This document shows positions 7,699 to 16,089 of a stretch of DNA of 64,000 bases, one piece after another. The stretch is taken from NCBI RefSeq assembly GCF_001667885.1, contig NZ_LZJW01000141.1, positions 1 to 64,000 of the forward strand, in the 5' to 3' direction. The notes beneath the pieces are model-generated. The model did no database searches, was not told the origin of the DNA, and saw only the letters and a program-made list of their open reading frames with translations. The position numbers and the translations under genes were made by a program. This DNA is from Mycobacterium scrofulaceum. GTDB lineage: Bacteria; Actinomycetota; Actinomycetes; Mycobacteriales; Mycobacteriaceae. Every line of letters begins with the position of its first letter. Positions within the stretch are counted from its first letter, which is position 1.

Positions 7699-8291
7699 CG
7701 TTTCTCCATTCCGTTGACACTCGTTGACACGTAACGACTTAACAGCGCAGGGTCGTGCGATCCGATGGCGAGCAGCGCAAAGAGCCCGGTGAGGAAGAAC
7801 ATCGCCAGTTCCGTGGCGTCCGCGTCGGCCGAGACTTGTCCCGCGTCTTGCGCACGGCGGATCACGCCCGCCAGGAATTGTGCGATTGGGTGCTGCGCCA
7901 GCTCTTCTTCAACGGGACGCGACGGCGAGAAGTGCAGACCGAGCATGTCGCGGAAAACGGCTGCGCCCAAACGATTTTCGGCATCCAATATCCGCGATAC
8001 GACGTCCGACAGTATCGCGGCCAAATCGCCCTTGGCGTCGCCGAGTTCGCTGATGATCCGCCTCTCCTCGTCACGCTCCAGCTCGGCGAGCACGTGCTCC
8101 TTCGTCGGGAAGTGGAAATAAAACGTTCCCCGCACCACGCCCGCCGTGGCCGCGATGGCGCTGACATCGGCGGCGGCCAAGCCGCGCTGCCTGATCTCGG
8201 CCAGCGCGGCGTCGAACAGGCGCGCCCGGGTTTCCAAGCGCCGAGCCTCCCGCACGCCCGCTGAACCGGAAGAAGCCTGCAGAGGCCGCAT
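7695..8291 (-). CDS. TetR family transcriptional regulator
   Basis: The 198-residue protein has an N-terminal TetR helix-turn-helix (about residues 20-66, with VSAIAATAGVVRGTFYFHFPTKEHVLAEL) and a variable C-terminal ligand domain. The DNA-recognition helix motif GTFYFHFPTKEHV is typical. It is translationally coupled to the diiron gene. The ligand and operator are unknown. Confidence 0.9.
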   Translation of the reverse strand: MRPLQASSGSAGVREARRLETRARLFDAALAEIRQRGLAAADVSAIAATAGVVRGTFYFHFPTKEHVLAELERDEERRIISELGDAKGDLAAILSDVVSRILDAENRLGAAVFRDMLGLHFSPSRPVEEELAQHPIAQFLAGVIRRAQDAGQVSADADATELAMFFLTGLFALLAIGSHDPALLSRYVSTSVNGMEKR

Positions 8292-8751
8292 GGCCGCAGC
8301 CTATGACGTGTCGCTGACGGTCGTCAATGACGGGCGTCAGCCAATCGATGAGCGTTCGGCAACCGGGCGCCACGAACCGATGCAAGACCCTCCGTCCGGC
8401 ACGGTTGTCCACGAGCGGTTAGCAAACAAGGGGACAAGCCCACGCGGACGATCCACTGCGCCGCGCCGAGGACGTCGGCAATTCGCGCGAGTTCCGCGGC
8501 GAGATGACTGAGCACCGGCGAGGAGTGCAGGTCGGCCGGATCCGGCGTGCTGCCCGGTTGAGGATCAACCGCCGGAGGGGATCCGACCGGATCTGTTCGA
8601 GTGCGACACGGCCGCCGATGTGGGGAAGTGGCTGCCCAGCCTGCTGGTGCGGCGCCTCGAACGACTGGAGCTCGCGTACGCGTAAGCGCGATTGCCCGCC
8701 ATGGGAGCGGGGTACTGATCCTTGCGACAGGCCGCGAAACGAAAGGACCCC
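8292..8751. other. 460-base gap holding a possible gene remnant
   Basis: Most of this stretch shows no gene with a plausible start. At 8512-8685 on the + strand a frame of 58 codons ends in TAA and reads sensibly (for example DLFECDTAADVGKWLP, then SLLVRRLERLELAYA) but has no ATG; the only in-frame GTG is late. It could be the 3' end of a decayed gene. AAAGGA at 8742-8747 is the ribosome binding site of the next gene. Confidence 0.3.
8512..8685 (+). pseudogene. Possible 3' remnant of a decayed coding sequence
   Basis: The frame has coding-like composition and ends with amphipathic helices (ADVGKWLPSLLVRRLERLEL), but no start codon lies near its beginning and a stop precedes it at 8509. I do not recognise the family. 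It sits just upstream of the M42 peptidase in the accessory block. A chance open frame in GC-rich DNA is also possible. Confidence 0.2.
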
Positions 8752-9894
8752 ATGGCGACCCGCGAGGACAGCGCCACCGACGAGCTGTTGCAGGAACTGC
8801 TGTGGGCCTACGGGCCGTGCGGCCAGGAAGCCGACGTCCGCGCCGTCTGCGCCCGTGAACTGCGGCCCGTCGTCGACGACATGTGGACCGACGACGCCGG
8901 CAACCTGATCGGCTACATCGGTGCCGATCCCCCGACCGGCGCCGGGCACGGGCACCGTCACCGGGTGTCCTCGGCGGCCGAACCCGGCGTCGCGACGCGG
9001 GTCATGGCGCACATGGACGAGCTGTCCATGCTCGTCAAGCGGGTGGAGCCCGACGGCACGCTGCACCTGACCCAGCTCGGAACGATGTACCCGGGCAACT
9101 TCGGCCTCGGGCCGGTCGGCATCCTCGGCGAGAACGAGACGTTGACCGGGGTCCTCACGCTGGGTTCGGAACACACCACCCAAGAGAGCCAGCGGATCTG
9201 GCAGACCAAGCCCGACCAGGGCGACAAAGCGCTGGACTGGGACCACGTGTACGTCTTCACCGGCCGCAGCACCGACGACCTCGACGCCGCCGGGGTGCGC
9301 CCGGGCACCCGCGTGTGCGTCGACCGCAGCAAACGGACGCTGGTCGAGGTCGGCGACTATCTGGGCTGCTACTTCCTCGACGACCGCGCCGCGGTGACCG
9401 CCCTACTGCGTGCCGCGCGCGTGCTGCGCGAGCGCGGCCAACGACCCGTTGACGACGTCTATCTCGTGTTCACCACCAACGAGGAGATCGGTGGGGTGGG
9501 GGGCACCTACGCAAGCGGATCGCTGCCCGGCACCCTTACCCTCGCGCTGGAGGTCGGCCCCACCGAGCGCGAGTACGGCACCAAAGTCAGCGGCGGCCCG
9601 ATCATCGGCTACAGCGACGCGCTGTGCGTCTACGACAAGGACGTCGCTGACCGGCTGATGGGCATCGCCACCGACTTGGGTTTGTCGCCGCAAGCCGCCG
9701 TGCTGGGCGCCTTCGAATCCGACGCGTCGCACTCCAAGGCCAACGGGCTGACGCCGCGTGCAGGCCTGCTCTGCCTGCCCACGCTGAGCACCCACGGTTA
9801 CGAGGTCATGCTCCGCACCGCGATCGACGACATGGCGGCGATCGTCGTGGAGTTCGTCATGCAGCCCGGCGCGCACGCCCGCGGCGAACCCTAA
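8752..9894 (+). CDS. M42 family metallo-aminopeptidase
   Basis: The 380-residue protein carries the M42 dinuclear zinc set: AHMDE near residue 85, LDDRAA near residue 210 as the bridging Asp, TNEEIGGVGG with the catalytic Glu pair near residue 244, LEVGPTEREYGTKV near residue 265, and STHGYEV near residue 347 for the last His ligand. SDASHSKANG, a normal M42 element, is also present. These enzymes remove N-terminal residues from peptides, often as large tetrahedral assemblies; some act as endoglucanases. The ATG at 8752 is preceded at good distance by AAAGGA. It has no operon partner apart from the small gene downstream. Confidence 0.85.
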   Translation: MATREDSATDELLQELLWAYGPCGQEADVRAVCARELRPVVDDMWTDDAGNLIGYIGADPPTGAGHGHRHRVSSAAEPGVATRVMAHMDELSMLVKRVEPDGTLHLTQLGTMYPGNFGLGPVGILGENETLTGVLTLGSEHTTQESQRIWQTKPDQGDKALDWDHVYVFTGRSTDDLDAAGVRPGTRVCVDRSKRTLVEVGDYLGCYFLDDRAAVTALLRAARVLRERGQRPVDDVYLVFTTNEEIGGVGGTYASGSLPGTLTLALEVGPTEREYGTKVSGGPIIGYSDALCVYDKDVADRLMGIATDLGLSPQAAVLGAFESDASHSKANGLTPRAGLLCLPTLSTHGYEVMLRTAIDDMAAIVVEFVMQPGAHARGEP

Positions 9895-9979
9895 TGGCGT
9901 CCCAAAATTTGCCTGAACATTGCCTAAGAGCCGCGTGGCGGCACGCGGCGCGCCGTCCCGGCGGCCATACGGTCGACGG

Positions 9980-10231
9980 ATGAACGTTGACTACTACCTG
10001 CAGAAGGTGCCGGTCGAGTCGGTGCGGCCCGGGTTCTCTCTCGCCATCGATCGGGACGGCGACTATCGCCTGTTCCGGGTGGAATGCACGCAGATGACGC
10101 AGCGCAGCGGTCAGCCGGTGATGTTCACGCTCACCTCCGAGCCCGTCGATGGCGGCGAACCGTGGGTATTGGAGTGCGAGGCGGGGACACCGGTCGTCCG
10201 GGTGCTCGGCGTGGGCAAGGTGGCGTCCTAG
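9980..10231 (+). CDS. Small hypothetical protein, 83 residues
   Basis: The ATG at 9980 opens MNVDYYLQKVPVESVRPG and the chain continues as a beta-rich, soluble protein with no signal or membrane segment. I do not recognise a family. It begins 85 bases after the peptidase and its stop overlaps the convergent methyltransferase stop by 4 bases. The composition is that of a real gene (acidic, balanced, no arginine excess). Confidence 0.6.
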   Translation: MNVDYYLQKVPVESVRPGFSLAIDRDGDYRLFRVECTQMTQRSGQPVMFTLTSEPVDGGEPWVLECEAGTPVVRVLGVGKVAS

Positions 10232-10977
10232 CCCGGTCGGGCGGGCTTCGCGGCGACGACGAACTGCAGCGCGCGCTGGGTCTGCTGCTCGACGTCGACC
10301 AGGCCGGCCGACGAGAACAGGTCGACGAAGGCGTGCCGGTCGAACATGGTCAGCCCGATGACGCGCGCGCCGCTGTTCATCGCGTACCGGATCGGGGGCA
10401 GGTCCGGGGTGTAGCTGGTCAGGATCGCGATCCGCCCCCCGGGTCGCAAGACCCGCACCATTTCGCGTGCCACCCCGAACGGCTCGGGCATCAGATACAG
10501 CGCGCCGAAGCAGCAGACCGCGTCGAACGTCTCGTCGGCGAACGGCAGCGCCCGGGCGTCGCCGCGGACATAACTGGTGCGCGGGGTGCTGTTGTCCAGA
10601 ACGGCGCGGGTCAGCATCGGCTCGGAGATGTCGAAGCCGACGGCCAGGCCGCCATCCGATAGTTGCGCGGCCAGGGAGCCGGTGAAATTGCCTGGGCCGC
10701 AAGCGACATCGAGCAATCTTTCCGCGCTGGACAGCTTCAGCGCCGACGCCGCGCGGCGTTGCTCGGCGCCGGTGGTTACGCCGCTGGCGACGTAGAAGGC
10801 GGTCGGCCGCCACAGCCGCTCGTAGACCGTCGCGACGAGGGGGCTGTTCATGGCCCGCTGGGCGAACGTCGGGGCCGGCGAACTCGTCGATTCGCCCAGT
10901 ACGTCGAGGAAACCGTGCCGCAGCGTGGCGGTCTCGGTGAGGAGGCCGCGGGTCAATTCGACTGCATCCTGGCTCAT
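10228..10977 (-). CDS. Class I SAM-dependent methyltransferase
   Basis: The 249-residue protein has the Rossmann methyltransferase motif I LLDVACGPGNF near residue 88, the acidic loop VGFDISEPML (motif II), GDARALPFADETFDAVCCFGAL (motifs III-IV) and an LRPGGRIAIL strand. It belongs to the Methyltransf_11/UbiE-like group acting on small molecules. The substrate is unknown. It is convergent with the small gene before it and divergent from the heptose module, so regulation may be shared with hddA across 10978-11163. Confidence 0.85.
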   Translation of the reverse strand: MSQDAVELTRGLLTETATLRHGFLDVLGESTSSPAPTFAQRAMNSPLVATVYERLWRPTAFYVASGVTTGAEQRRAASALKLSSAERLLDVACGPGNFTGSLAAQLSDGGLAVGFDISEPMLTRAVLDNSTPRTSYVRGDARALPFADETFDAVCCFGALYLMPEPFGVAREMVRVLRPGGRIAILTSYTPDLPPIRYAMNSGARVIGLTMFDRHAFVDLFSSAGLVDVEQQTQRALQFVVAAKPARPG

Positions 10978-11163
10978 TTCATCGCTTTCGTGAAGGCGTG
11001 GACGGTTGGGCGCAATCCGCAGGTGAATCCCGATTTTCTGCCGATCCGACTGCTACGCTAGGGCTCTTCGTGAGGGTTCGACGCATTGGGGTTGGCACGT
11101 GGCGCACATTTCGCCGACGATCGCGGGACGCGCGTCGGCCGGCTGAGCGGATATACGTCGACA

Positions 11164-12183
11164 GTGAATTCCTTGCCCCGAATCCGCGCCCGCGCGCCGC
11201 TGCGGATCTCGTTCGCCGGGGGCGGCACCGACGTGCCACCCTTCCCGACCACCGAGGGTGGCTGCGTCCTGTCGGCGACCATCGACCGCTACGCGCAGGG
11301 TTCGCTTTCCCCGCGCACCGACCGCAGGGTCACCATCGAGTCGGTGGACTTCAAGACCACCCACGAGATGACGCTCGACAGCGAGATCCTCTACGACGGC
11401 AGCCTGGACCTGATCAAGGCCGCCGTGCGCAGGTTCGGCAAGGACGGCACCGACGGCTACGACCTGGTGCTGCGGTCGAGCGTCCCGCCGGGCTCGGGGC
11501 TGGGCTCGTCGTCGACGATGATGGTCGCGCTCACCGGCCTGCTCGCCGAGCACTACCGGGTGCCGATGGGCGAATACGAGACGGCGCAGCTGGCGTGCGC
11601 CATCGAGCGTGAGGACCTGGGCATCACCGGCGGCATGCAGGACATGTACGCCGCGACGTTCGGCGGATTCAACTTCATCGAGTTCACCGACCGCGTGATC
11701 GTCAACCCCCTGCGCATCCGCGAGGAGACCGCGTTCGAGCTGGAACTCAGCCTGCTGCTGTGCTTTACGGGCATCACGCGGGACTCCGCGCGGGTCATCG
11801 AGGACCAGACGCGGCGCGCCACGACCGGCGCCGACGACACCCTGGCGGGACTGCGGGCGCAGAAGGAGTTGGCGGTCGCCATGAAGGCCGCCCTGCTGAC
11901 CAACAAGCTGAACGAATTCGGCGCGCTGCTCGGCGAGGCGTGGACGCAGAAGAAGCGCATGTCGCCCTACATCACCAACGAACGCATCGACGAGCTCTAC
12001 GACCTGGCCCTGCGCAACGGCGCACTCGGCGGCAAGATCACCGGGGCGGGCGGCGGCGGTTACATCCTGCTGTTCTGCGACTTCGCGAAGAAGCATCGCC
12101 TCATCGAATCCCTCGAGTCGGCCGGGGCGACGATCACCGAATTCGCCTTTGAGAGCAAAGGACTGACCACATGGCAGGCATGA
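11164..12183 (+). CDS. hddA: D-glycero-D-manno-heptose 7-phosphate kinase
   Basis: The 339-residue GHMP kinase has the N-terminal RAPLRISFAGGGTD motif typical of HddA, the ATP loop PPGSGLGSSSTMMVAL near residue 120 and the C-terminal ITGAGGGGYILLFC. HddA phosphorylates D-glycero-D-manno-heptose 7-phosphate at O-1, leading to GDP-heptose. The GTG at 11164 was chosen because it puts the RAPLRIS strand close to the N-terminus as in the family; no strong ribosome binding site is seen. It overlaps gmhA by 13 bases. M. tuberculosis has a similar set at Rv0113-Rv0115, so this is a relocated or second copy of the module. Confidence 0.88.
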   Translation: MNSLPRIRARAPLRISFAGGGTDVPPFPTTEGGCVLSATIDRYAQGSLSPRTDRRVTIESVDFKTTHEMTLDSEILYDGSLDLIKAAVRRFGKDGTDGYDLVLRSSVPPGSGLGSSSTMMVALTGLLAEHYRVPMGEYETAQLACAIEREDLGITGGMQDMYAATFGGFNFIEFTDRVIVNPLRIREETAFELELSLLLCFTGITRDSARVIEDQTRRATTGADDTLAGLRAQKELAVAMKAALLTNKLNEFGALLGEAWTQKKRMSPYITNERIDELYDLALRNGALGGKITGAGGGGYILLFCDFAKKHRLIESLESAGATITEFAFESKGLTTWQA

Positions 12184-12788
12184 GCAGCTCGGATGTCGTC
12201 GCGCCGAGCGTCGAGCTGGTCCAGGCGCGATTGGCGGACACGATCGCGGTCAAGCAGCAGATGCTGTCGGGGGCCATCGCGACCCAGACCGTCGAAATCG
12301 CGCGGCTGATCATCTCCTCGCTGCGCTCCGGCGGCAAGGTGATCTTCTTCGGCAACGGCGGATCCGCCCAAGACGCGGGGCATCTGGCCGCGGAACTGAT
12401 GGGCCGCTTCGCATTTGACCGCCCGGGCCTGGCCGCGATCAGCTTGCCCGACTCCACCGCGGCGATGACGGCGATCGGCAACGACTACTCCTACGACGAG
12501 GTGTTCGCCCGCCAGGTGCTCGCGGCCGGCCGCGCCGGCGACGTGGTGGTCGGCCTCACCACGTCGGGCAATTCGCCGAATGTCGTTCGCGCGCTGGAGG
12601 CCGCCGCGGGTGCCGGGATGACCACCGTGGCGCTCACCGGGGCGCGCGGCGGCAAGGTGGCCGACGTCGCCGCGTTGTGCATCCGGGTGCCCAGCGACAA
12701 CACCGGGCGCGTCCAGGAGGCCTGCCTGCACCTGGGCCATTCCATCTGCGAGATGGTCGAAGCGGCGCTGTTTCCCCGGCCCTCCTGA
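12171..12788 (+). CDS. gmhA: Sedoheptulose 7-phosphate isomerase
   Basis: The 205-residue SIS-domain protein contains FFGNGGSAQDAGHLAAELMGRF, the GmhA active-site segment with its catalytic Glu and zinc-binding His, then TTSGNSPNVVRALEAA for phosphate binding and the C-terminal QEACLHLGHSICEMVE, which holds the second His. It converts sedoheptulose 7-phosphate into heptose 7-phosphate, the substrate of HddA. The start overlaps the end of hddA, and gmhB follows 11 bases after its stop, so the three genes form one operon. Confidence 0.92.
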   Translation: MAGMSSSDVVAPSVELVQARLADTIAVKQQMLSGAIATQTVEIARLIISSLRSGGKVIFFGNGGSAQDAGHLAAELMGRFAFDRPGLAAISLPDSTAAMTAIGNDYSYDEVFARQVLAAGRAGDVVVGLTTSGNSPNVVRALEAAAGAGMTTVALTGARGGKVADVAALCIRVPSDNTGRVQEACLHLGHSICEMVEAALFPRPS

Positions 12789-12799
12789 GGCCGACCTGG

Positions 12800-13354
12800 A
12801 TGCTCGATTTGCGGAACGTCCGCACTGTCTTTTTGGACCGGGACGGGACGATCAACGTCAAGGCCGCCGACGGCGAGTACGTCAGGTCGCCCGACGAGCT
12901 GGTGTTGTTGCCCGGGGCGGCCCGGGCGGTGGCCGCCTTGAACGCGGCCGGCCTGCGCACCGTGTTGGTGACCAACCAACGATGGCTGTCCGAACCGGCC
13001 GCGGAGGCGGCGCGTTTCGCCGCCGTCCAGCACCGGTTGGAACAACTCCTGGCCGATGAGGGCGCCCGACTGGACGCCGAGTACCACTGTCCGCACGCGG
13101 CGGACAGTTGCGACTGTCGCAAGCCCGGTGCGGGCATGCTGGTGCGCGCGGCACGTGAGCATGGGTTCGCGCTGGCCGAGTCGGTGATGATCGGCGACAG
13201 CGAGACCGATGTGCTTGCGGGCCGGGCGGCCGGCGCGGCGACCGTCCTGCTGCGCCCCGGCGGCGGAGAGGCTTACGGCGCCGACGTGGTGGTCGACGAC
13301 CTCGCCGCCGCCGTGCGACTCATCCTGGGTGCGAAGGAATCTAGTCCCACGTAA
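12800..13354 (+). CDS. gmhB: D-glycero-D-manno-heptose 1,7-bisphosphate 7-phosphatase
   Basis: The 184-residue HAD phosphatase has the catalytic FLDRDGTIN motif near residue 12, the TNQ motif in LVTNQRW, the zinc loop CPHAADSCDC near residue 94 with CRKPGAGM, and the acidic MIGDSETDVLAG motif. It removes the 7-phosphate from heptose 1,7-bisphosphate. I start it at the ATG 12800 because this places the HAD motif at the usual position. The operon ends here: no hddC guanylyltransferase follows. Its 3' end overlaps the convergent WecG-type gene by 14 bases. Confidence 0.9.
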   Translation: MLDLRNVRTVFLDRDGTINVKAADGEYVRSPDELVLLPGAARAVAALNAAGLRTVLVTNQRWLSEPAAEAARFAAVQHRLEQLLADEGARLDAEYHCPHAADSCDCRKPGAGMLVRAAREHGFALAESVMIGDSETDVLAGRAAGAATVLLRPGGGEAYGADVVVDDLAAAVRLILGAKESSPT

Positions 13355-14258
13355 ATCGTTGCGCCGCAGAACGAATCACCAGCGCCAGCGCGAACGGAAG
13401 GTCGTCCCGCAGGTATCGGCGGGCGAGGCGGCGCGGCTCGAGCGCCAGCCGGTGCACCCACTCGAATCCCAGCCGTTGCAGGACGGGGGATGCCCGGCGG
13501 ACGACCCCGGCGGTCATCGCGATGCCGCCGCCGCAGGCGAGGCACCAGGCGCCGGGGAGCTCGGCGCGCAGCATTTCGATGAGGCGTTCCTGCCGGGGGA
13601 AGCCCAGGCCGACGAAGACCAGGTCGGGGGCCGCGGCCGCGACGGCGGCCCCCGCGCGCCGCGCCCCCTCCTCCGTCTGGTCGAACCCGAACGGCGGCGA
13701 GCACGTGCCCGCGATGCGCAGGCCGGTGGACTGCACGACGAGCGCCTCGGCCGCCCGCTCCGGGACGCCCTCGGCGCCGCCGATGAGGTACACCGACTTG
13801 CCGTCGGCGGCCGCCGCGGCGCTCAACGGAAACATCAGCGAGGAGCCGGCGACGCGCTCGGGCAGCTTGTCGCCCTTGGCCCGCGCCGCCCACACCAGGG
13901 GCATCCCGTCGGCAACCACGAGGGTCGCGCGGGCGATCAGGTCGGCGAGGTCGCGGTCGCGGGCGGCCATCAGGGCCACATCGACGTTCACCGGCACGAT
14001 CGAGCCGCCGCGGCCGGCGGCCCAGGCGGCGCGCACCGCCTCGACGACCTGCCCTTCGGTCAGGGCGTCGAACCAGAGACCGCCCACCTGGATTTTTCGC
14101 GGGCCCGCACCGGTCAGCCTCGGTGAACTTCGGCGGGCTGCGCTCACCCGATCATCATGCCCCGCGACATCGCCGACCGACCGGCCGACGCGCCTTCGCG
14201 ACGTATCGGCCGCGCGTCCTTGCCGCGCCCGGAACCGAGCCCATAACCTGGGCAACAT
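13341..14258 (-). CDS. WecG/TagA/CpsF family glycosyltransferase (GT26)
   Basis: The C-terminal 250 of 305 residues match GT26: VPVNVDVALMAARDRDLADLI, VVADGMPLVWAAR with the conserved acidic residue, YLIGGAEGVPERA, LVFVGLGFPRQERLI, GGGIAMTAG and RLGFEWVHRLALEPRRLARRY. These membrane-associated enzymes add ManNAc, ManNAcA or related sugars to a polyprenyl-linked acceptor. The first 50 residues are arginine-rich and the true start may be downstream. It converges on gmhB, so a link with the heptose donor is suggested by position only. Confidence 0.85.
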   Translation of the reverse strand: MLPRLWARFRARQGRAADTSRRRVGRSVGDVAGHDDRVSAARRSSPRLTGAGPRKIQVGGLWFDALTEGQVVEAVRAAWAAGRGGSIVPVNVDVALMAARDRDLADLIARATLVVADGMPLVWAARAKGDKLPERVAGSSLMFPLSAAAAADGKSVYLIGGAEGVPERAAEALVVQSTGLRIAGTCSPPFGFDQTEEGARRAGAAVAAAAPDLVFVGLGFPRQERLIEMLRAELPGAWCLACGGGIAMTAGVVRRASPVLQRLGFEWVHRLALEPRRLARRYLRDDLPFALALVIRSAAQRFTWD

Positions 14259-14388
14259 CCGACCGCGTCGGAAGTTTCGGGACTGGCGGGGTAGACGACG
14301 GCAACGCAGGCGGGCAGGTCATGGCACAGCGGCGGTCACCGCGAGGCATAGACCCACGCCACGGCCGTGTGATCGGCGGGCTATCGCA

Positions 14389-15378
14389 GTGGCCTTGACC
14401 GGCGCGCGCGCGGACGAGCTGGCGACGATGGACATCTTCGAGGGATGTCCCACCTCCGATCTCGCGCCGTTGGCAGCCTCCCTGCAGCCGCTGCGCGCCG
14501 GGTCCGGGCAAGTGCTGATGAAGCAGGGCGAGGAGGCCGTGTCCTTCCTGCTCATCTCGTCGGGCATCGTCGAGATCACCCACGTCGGCGACGACGGCGT
14601 AGTCATCGTCGAGCACGCGTTTCCCGGCATGCTGATCGGGGAGATCGCCCTGCTGCGGCACATCCCGCGGACCGCGACGGTCACCACCGCCGGACCGCTG
14701 ACCGGTTGGATCGGCGACAACGACGCGTTCGTCCGCATGGTGCACATCCCCGGGGTGATGGAGCGGCTACTGCGCACGGTGCGCCAGCGGCTCGCCGCGT
14801 TCATCACACCGATCCCGATCCGGGTCCGCGACGGCACGCACCTGATGCTGCGGCCGGTGCTGCCCGGTGACAGCGAGCGCACCGTGCACGGGCACATCCA
14901 GTTTTCCAGCGAGACGCTTTACCGGCGGTTCATGACGCCGCGCCTGCCCACCCCGGCGTTGATGCACTATCTGTCGGAGGTCGACTACGTCGACCACTTC
15001 GTCTGGGTGGTGATCGACGGCAGCGACCCGGTGGCCGACGCCCGTTTCGTGCGTGACGAGGCCGACCGCAGCGTCGCCGAGATCGCGTTCACCGTCGCCG
15101 ACGCCTACCAGGGCCGCGGGATCGGCACCTTCCTGGTCAACGCGCTGTCGATCGCCGCCCGGGTCGCCGGGGTCGAAAGGTTCTCCGCGCGAATGCTTTC
15201 CGACAATCTCCCGATGCGCACCATCATGGACCACTACGGGGCGGTCTGGCAGCGCGAGGACATCGGCGTCATCACCACCGTCATCGACGTGCCCCGCCGG
15301 CGCGACCACGGGTTCCGGCGCGACGTGGCTGCCCAGATCGAGCACGTCGCCCGCCAGATGATCGAGGTGGTCGGCTGA
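14389..15378 (+). CDS. Cyclic-nucleotide-gated protein acetyltransferase (Rv0998/KATmt-like)
   Basis: The 329-residue protein fuses an N-terminal cNMP-binding domain (about 10-130), with the phosphate-binding cassette GEIALLRHIPRTATV near residues 84-98, to a GNAT domain (about 150-320) with the acetyl-CoA loop YQGRGIGTFLVNAL. The M. tuberculosis counterpart acetylates lysines of acyl-CoA synthetases and other proteins when cAMP is bound. The GTG at 14389 aligns with the start of the known family members; longer upstream frames have non-protein composition. The downstream lipoprotein gene begins 5 bases after the stop. Confidence 0.93.
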   Translation: MALTGARADELATMDIFEGCPTSDLAPLAASLQPLRAGSGQVLMKQGEEAVSFLLISSGIVEITHVGDDGVVIVEHAFPGMLIGEIALLRHIPRTATVTTAGPLTGWIGDNDAFVRMVHIPGVMERLLRTVRQRLAAFITPIPIRVRDGTHLMLRPVLPGDSERTVHGHIQFSSETLYRRFMTPRLPTPALMHYLSEVDYVDHFVWVVIDGSDPVADARFVRDEADRSVAEIAFTVADAYQGRGIGTFLVNALSIAARVAGVERFSARMLSDNLPMRTIMDHYGAVWQREDIGVITTVIDVPRRRDHGFRRDVAAQIEHVARQMIEVVG

Positions 15379-15383
15379 GCCCG

Positions 15384-16061
15384 TTGCGGATCGGCCCGGT
15401 GTTCGCGCTCGCGCTGGCGGTGGCCGCGTGTGGCCACGCGCCCGCGCCCGTCACCTCGCCGGCGCCCGCGAAAACGCCGGCGCCGAAGGCGGTCAACCCG
15501 GCGAACATCAAGCGCGTCGTTCGCGAGTTGCCGCCCGGGTACGAGGCGAGCACCGGCATCCCCAGCTCAGCGTCACCCCGGGTGATCTGGAGCCTCGGGC
15601 CGGAGGCGTTGGACACCAAGGCGAGGCCGGCGCAATGCGGACAGCTCGCCGATCCCGGCAATGGGGGTGATCAGACGGCCCAGGGGGTATCCGGGTCGGG
15701 CAGCGGCGGCATCGTCGACGCCGTGGTGGTGGCTTTGCCGGGGCCGGTGGACCTGCCCGACGGCGTGATGGCCGCGTGCGGTCAGTGGACGATGACCGCC
15801 GGGCGCACCACCGCGACCGTGCACCTGACCGACGCCCCGCACATCGACGGCGTCCCGACCGTCGGGATGGTGGCCGACGTCAAGTCTTCGGTGGAGTCGG
15901 GCACCGAGATCGATTCGCGCACATACACCTTCACGGCATACCTGGGAAACTTCTACGCGTTCACCACGCTGACCACCGATCCCGGCTCGGTGGTGCCCGC
16001 GCTGCCACCGCAATTCGCCGCCGATCTGCTCGTCAAAACGGTGTCCGCGTTGCGCAGTTGA
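15384..16061 (+). CDS. DUF5642-type lipoprotein (first of a tandem pair)
   Basis: The 225-residue protein starts from a TTG with a short signal peptide ending in a lipobox (LAVAAC, Cys at about residue 16), then a proline/alanine-rich linker and a globular domain with two conserved cysteines (near positions 75 and 131). It resembles the small secreted DUF5642 lipoproteins of mycobacteria, which have no known role. It follows the acetyltransferase after 5 bases, and a related gene follows it, so an operon is likely. Confidence 0.8.
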   Translation: MRIGPVFALALAVAACGHAPAPVTSPAPAKTPAPKAVNPANIKRVVRELPPGYEASTGIPSSASPRVIWSLGPEALDTKARPAQCGQLADPGNGGDQTAQGVSGSGSGGIVDAVVVALPGPVDLPDGVMAACGQWTMTAGRTTATVHLTDAPHIDGVPTVGMVADVKSSVESGTEIDSRTYTFTAYLGNFYAFTTLTTDPGSVVPALPPQFAADLLVKTVSALRS

Positions 16062-16089
16062 CGCATTGGCCTTGGGTAGATTAGCCACG

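Noticed and set aside
13522..14388. Upstream extension of the cNMP-acetyltransferase frame
   Set aside because: The extension lies opposite the WecG-type gene and has no protein-like sequence; homologues start near the GTG at 14389.
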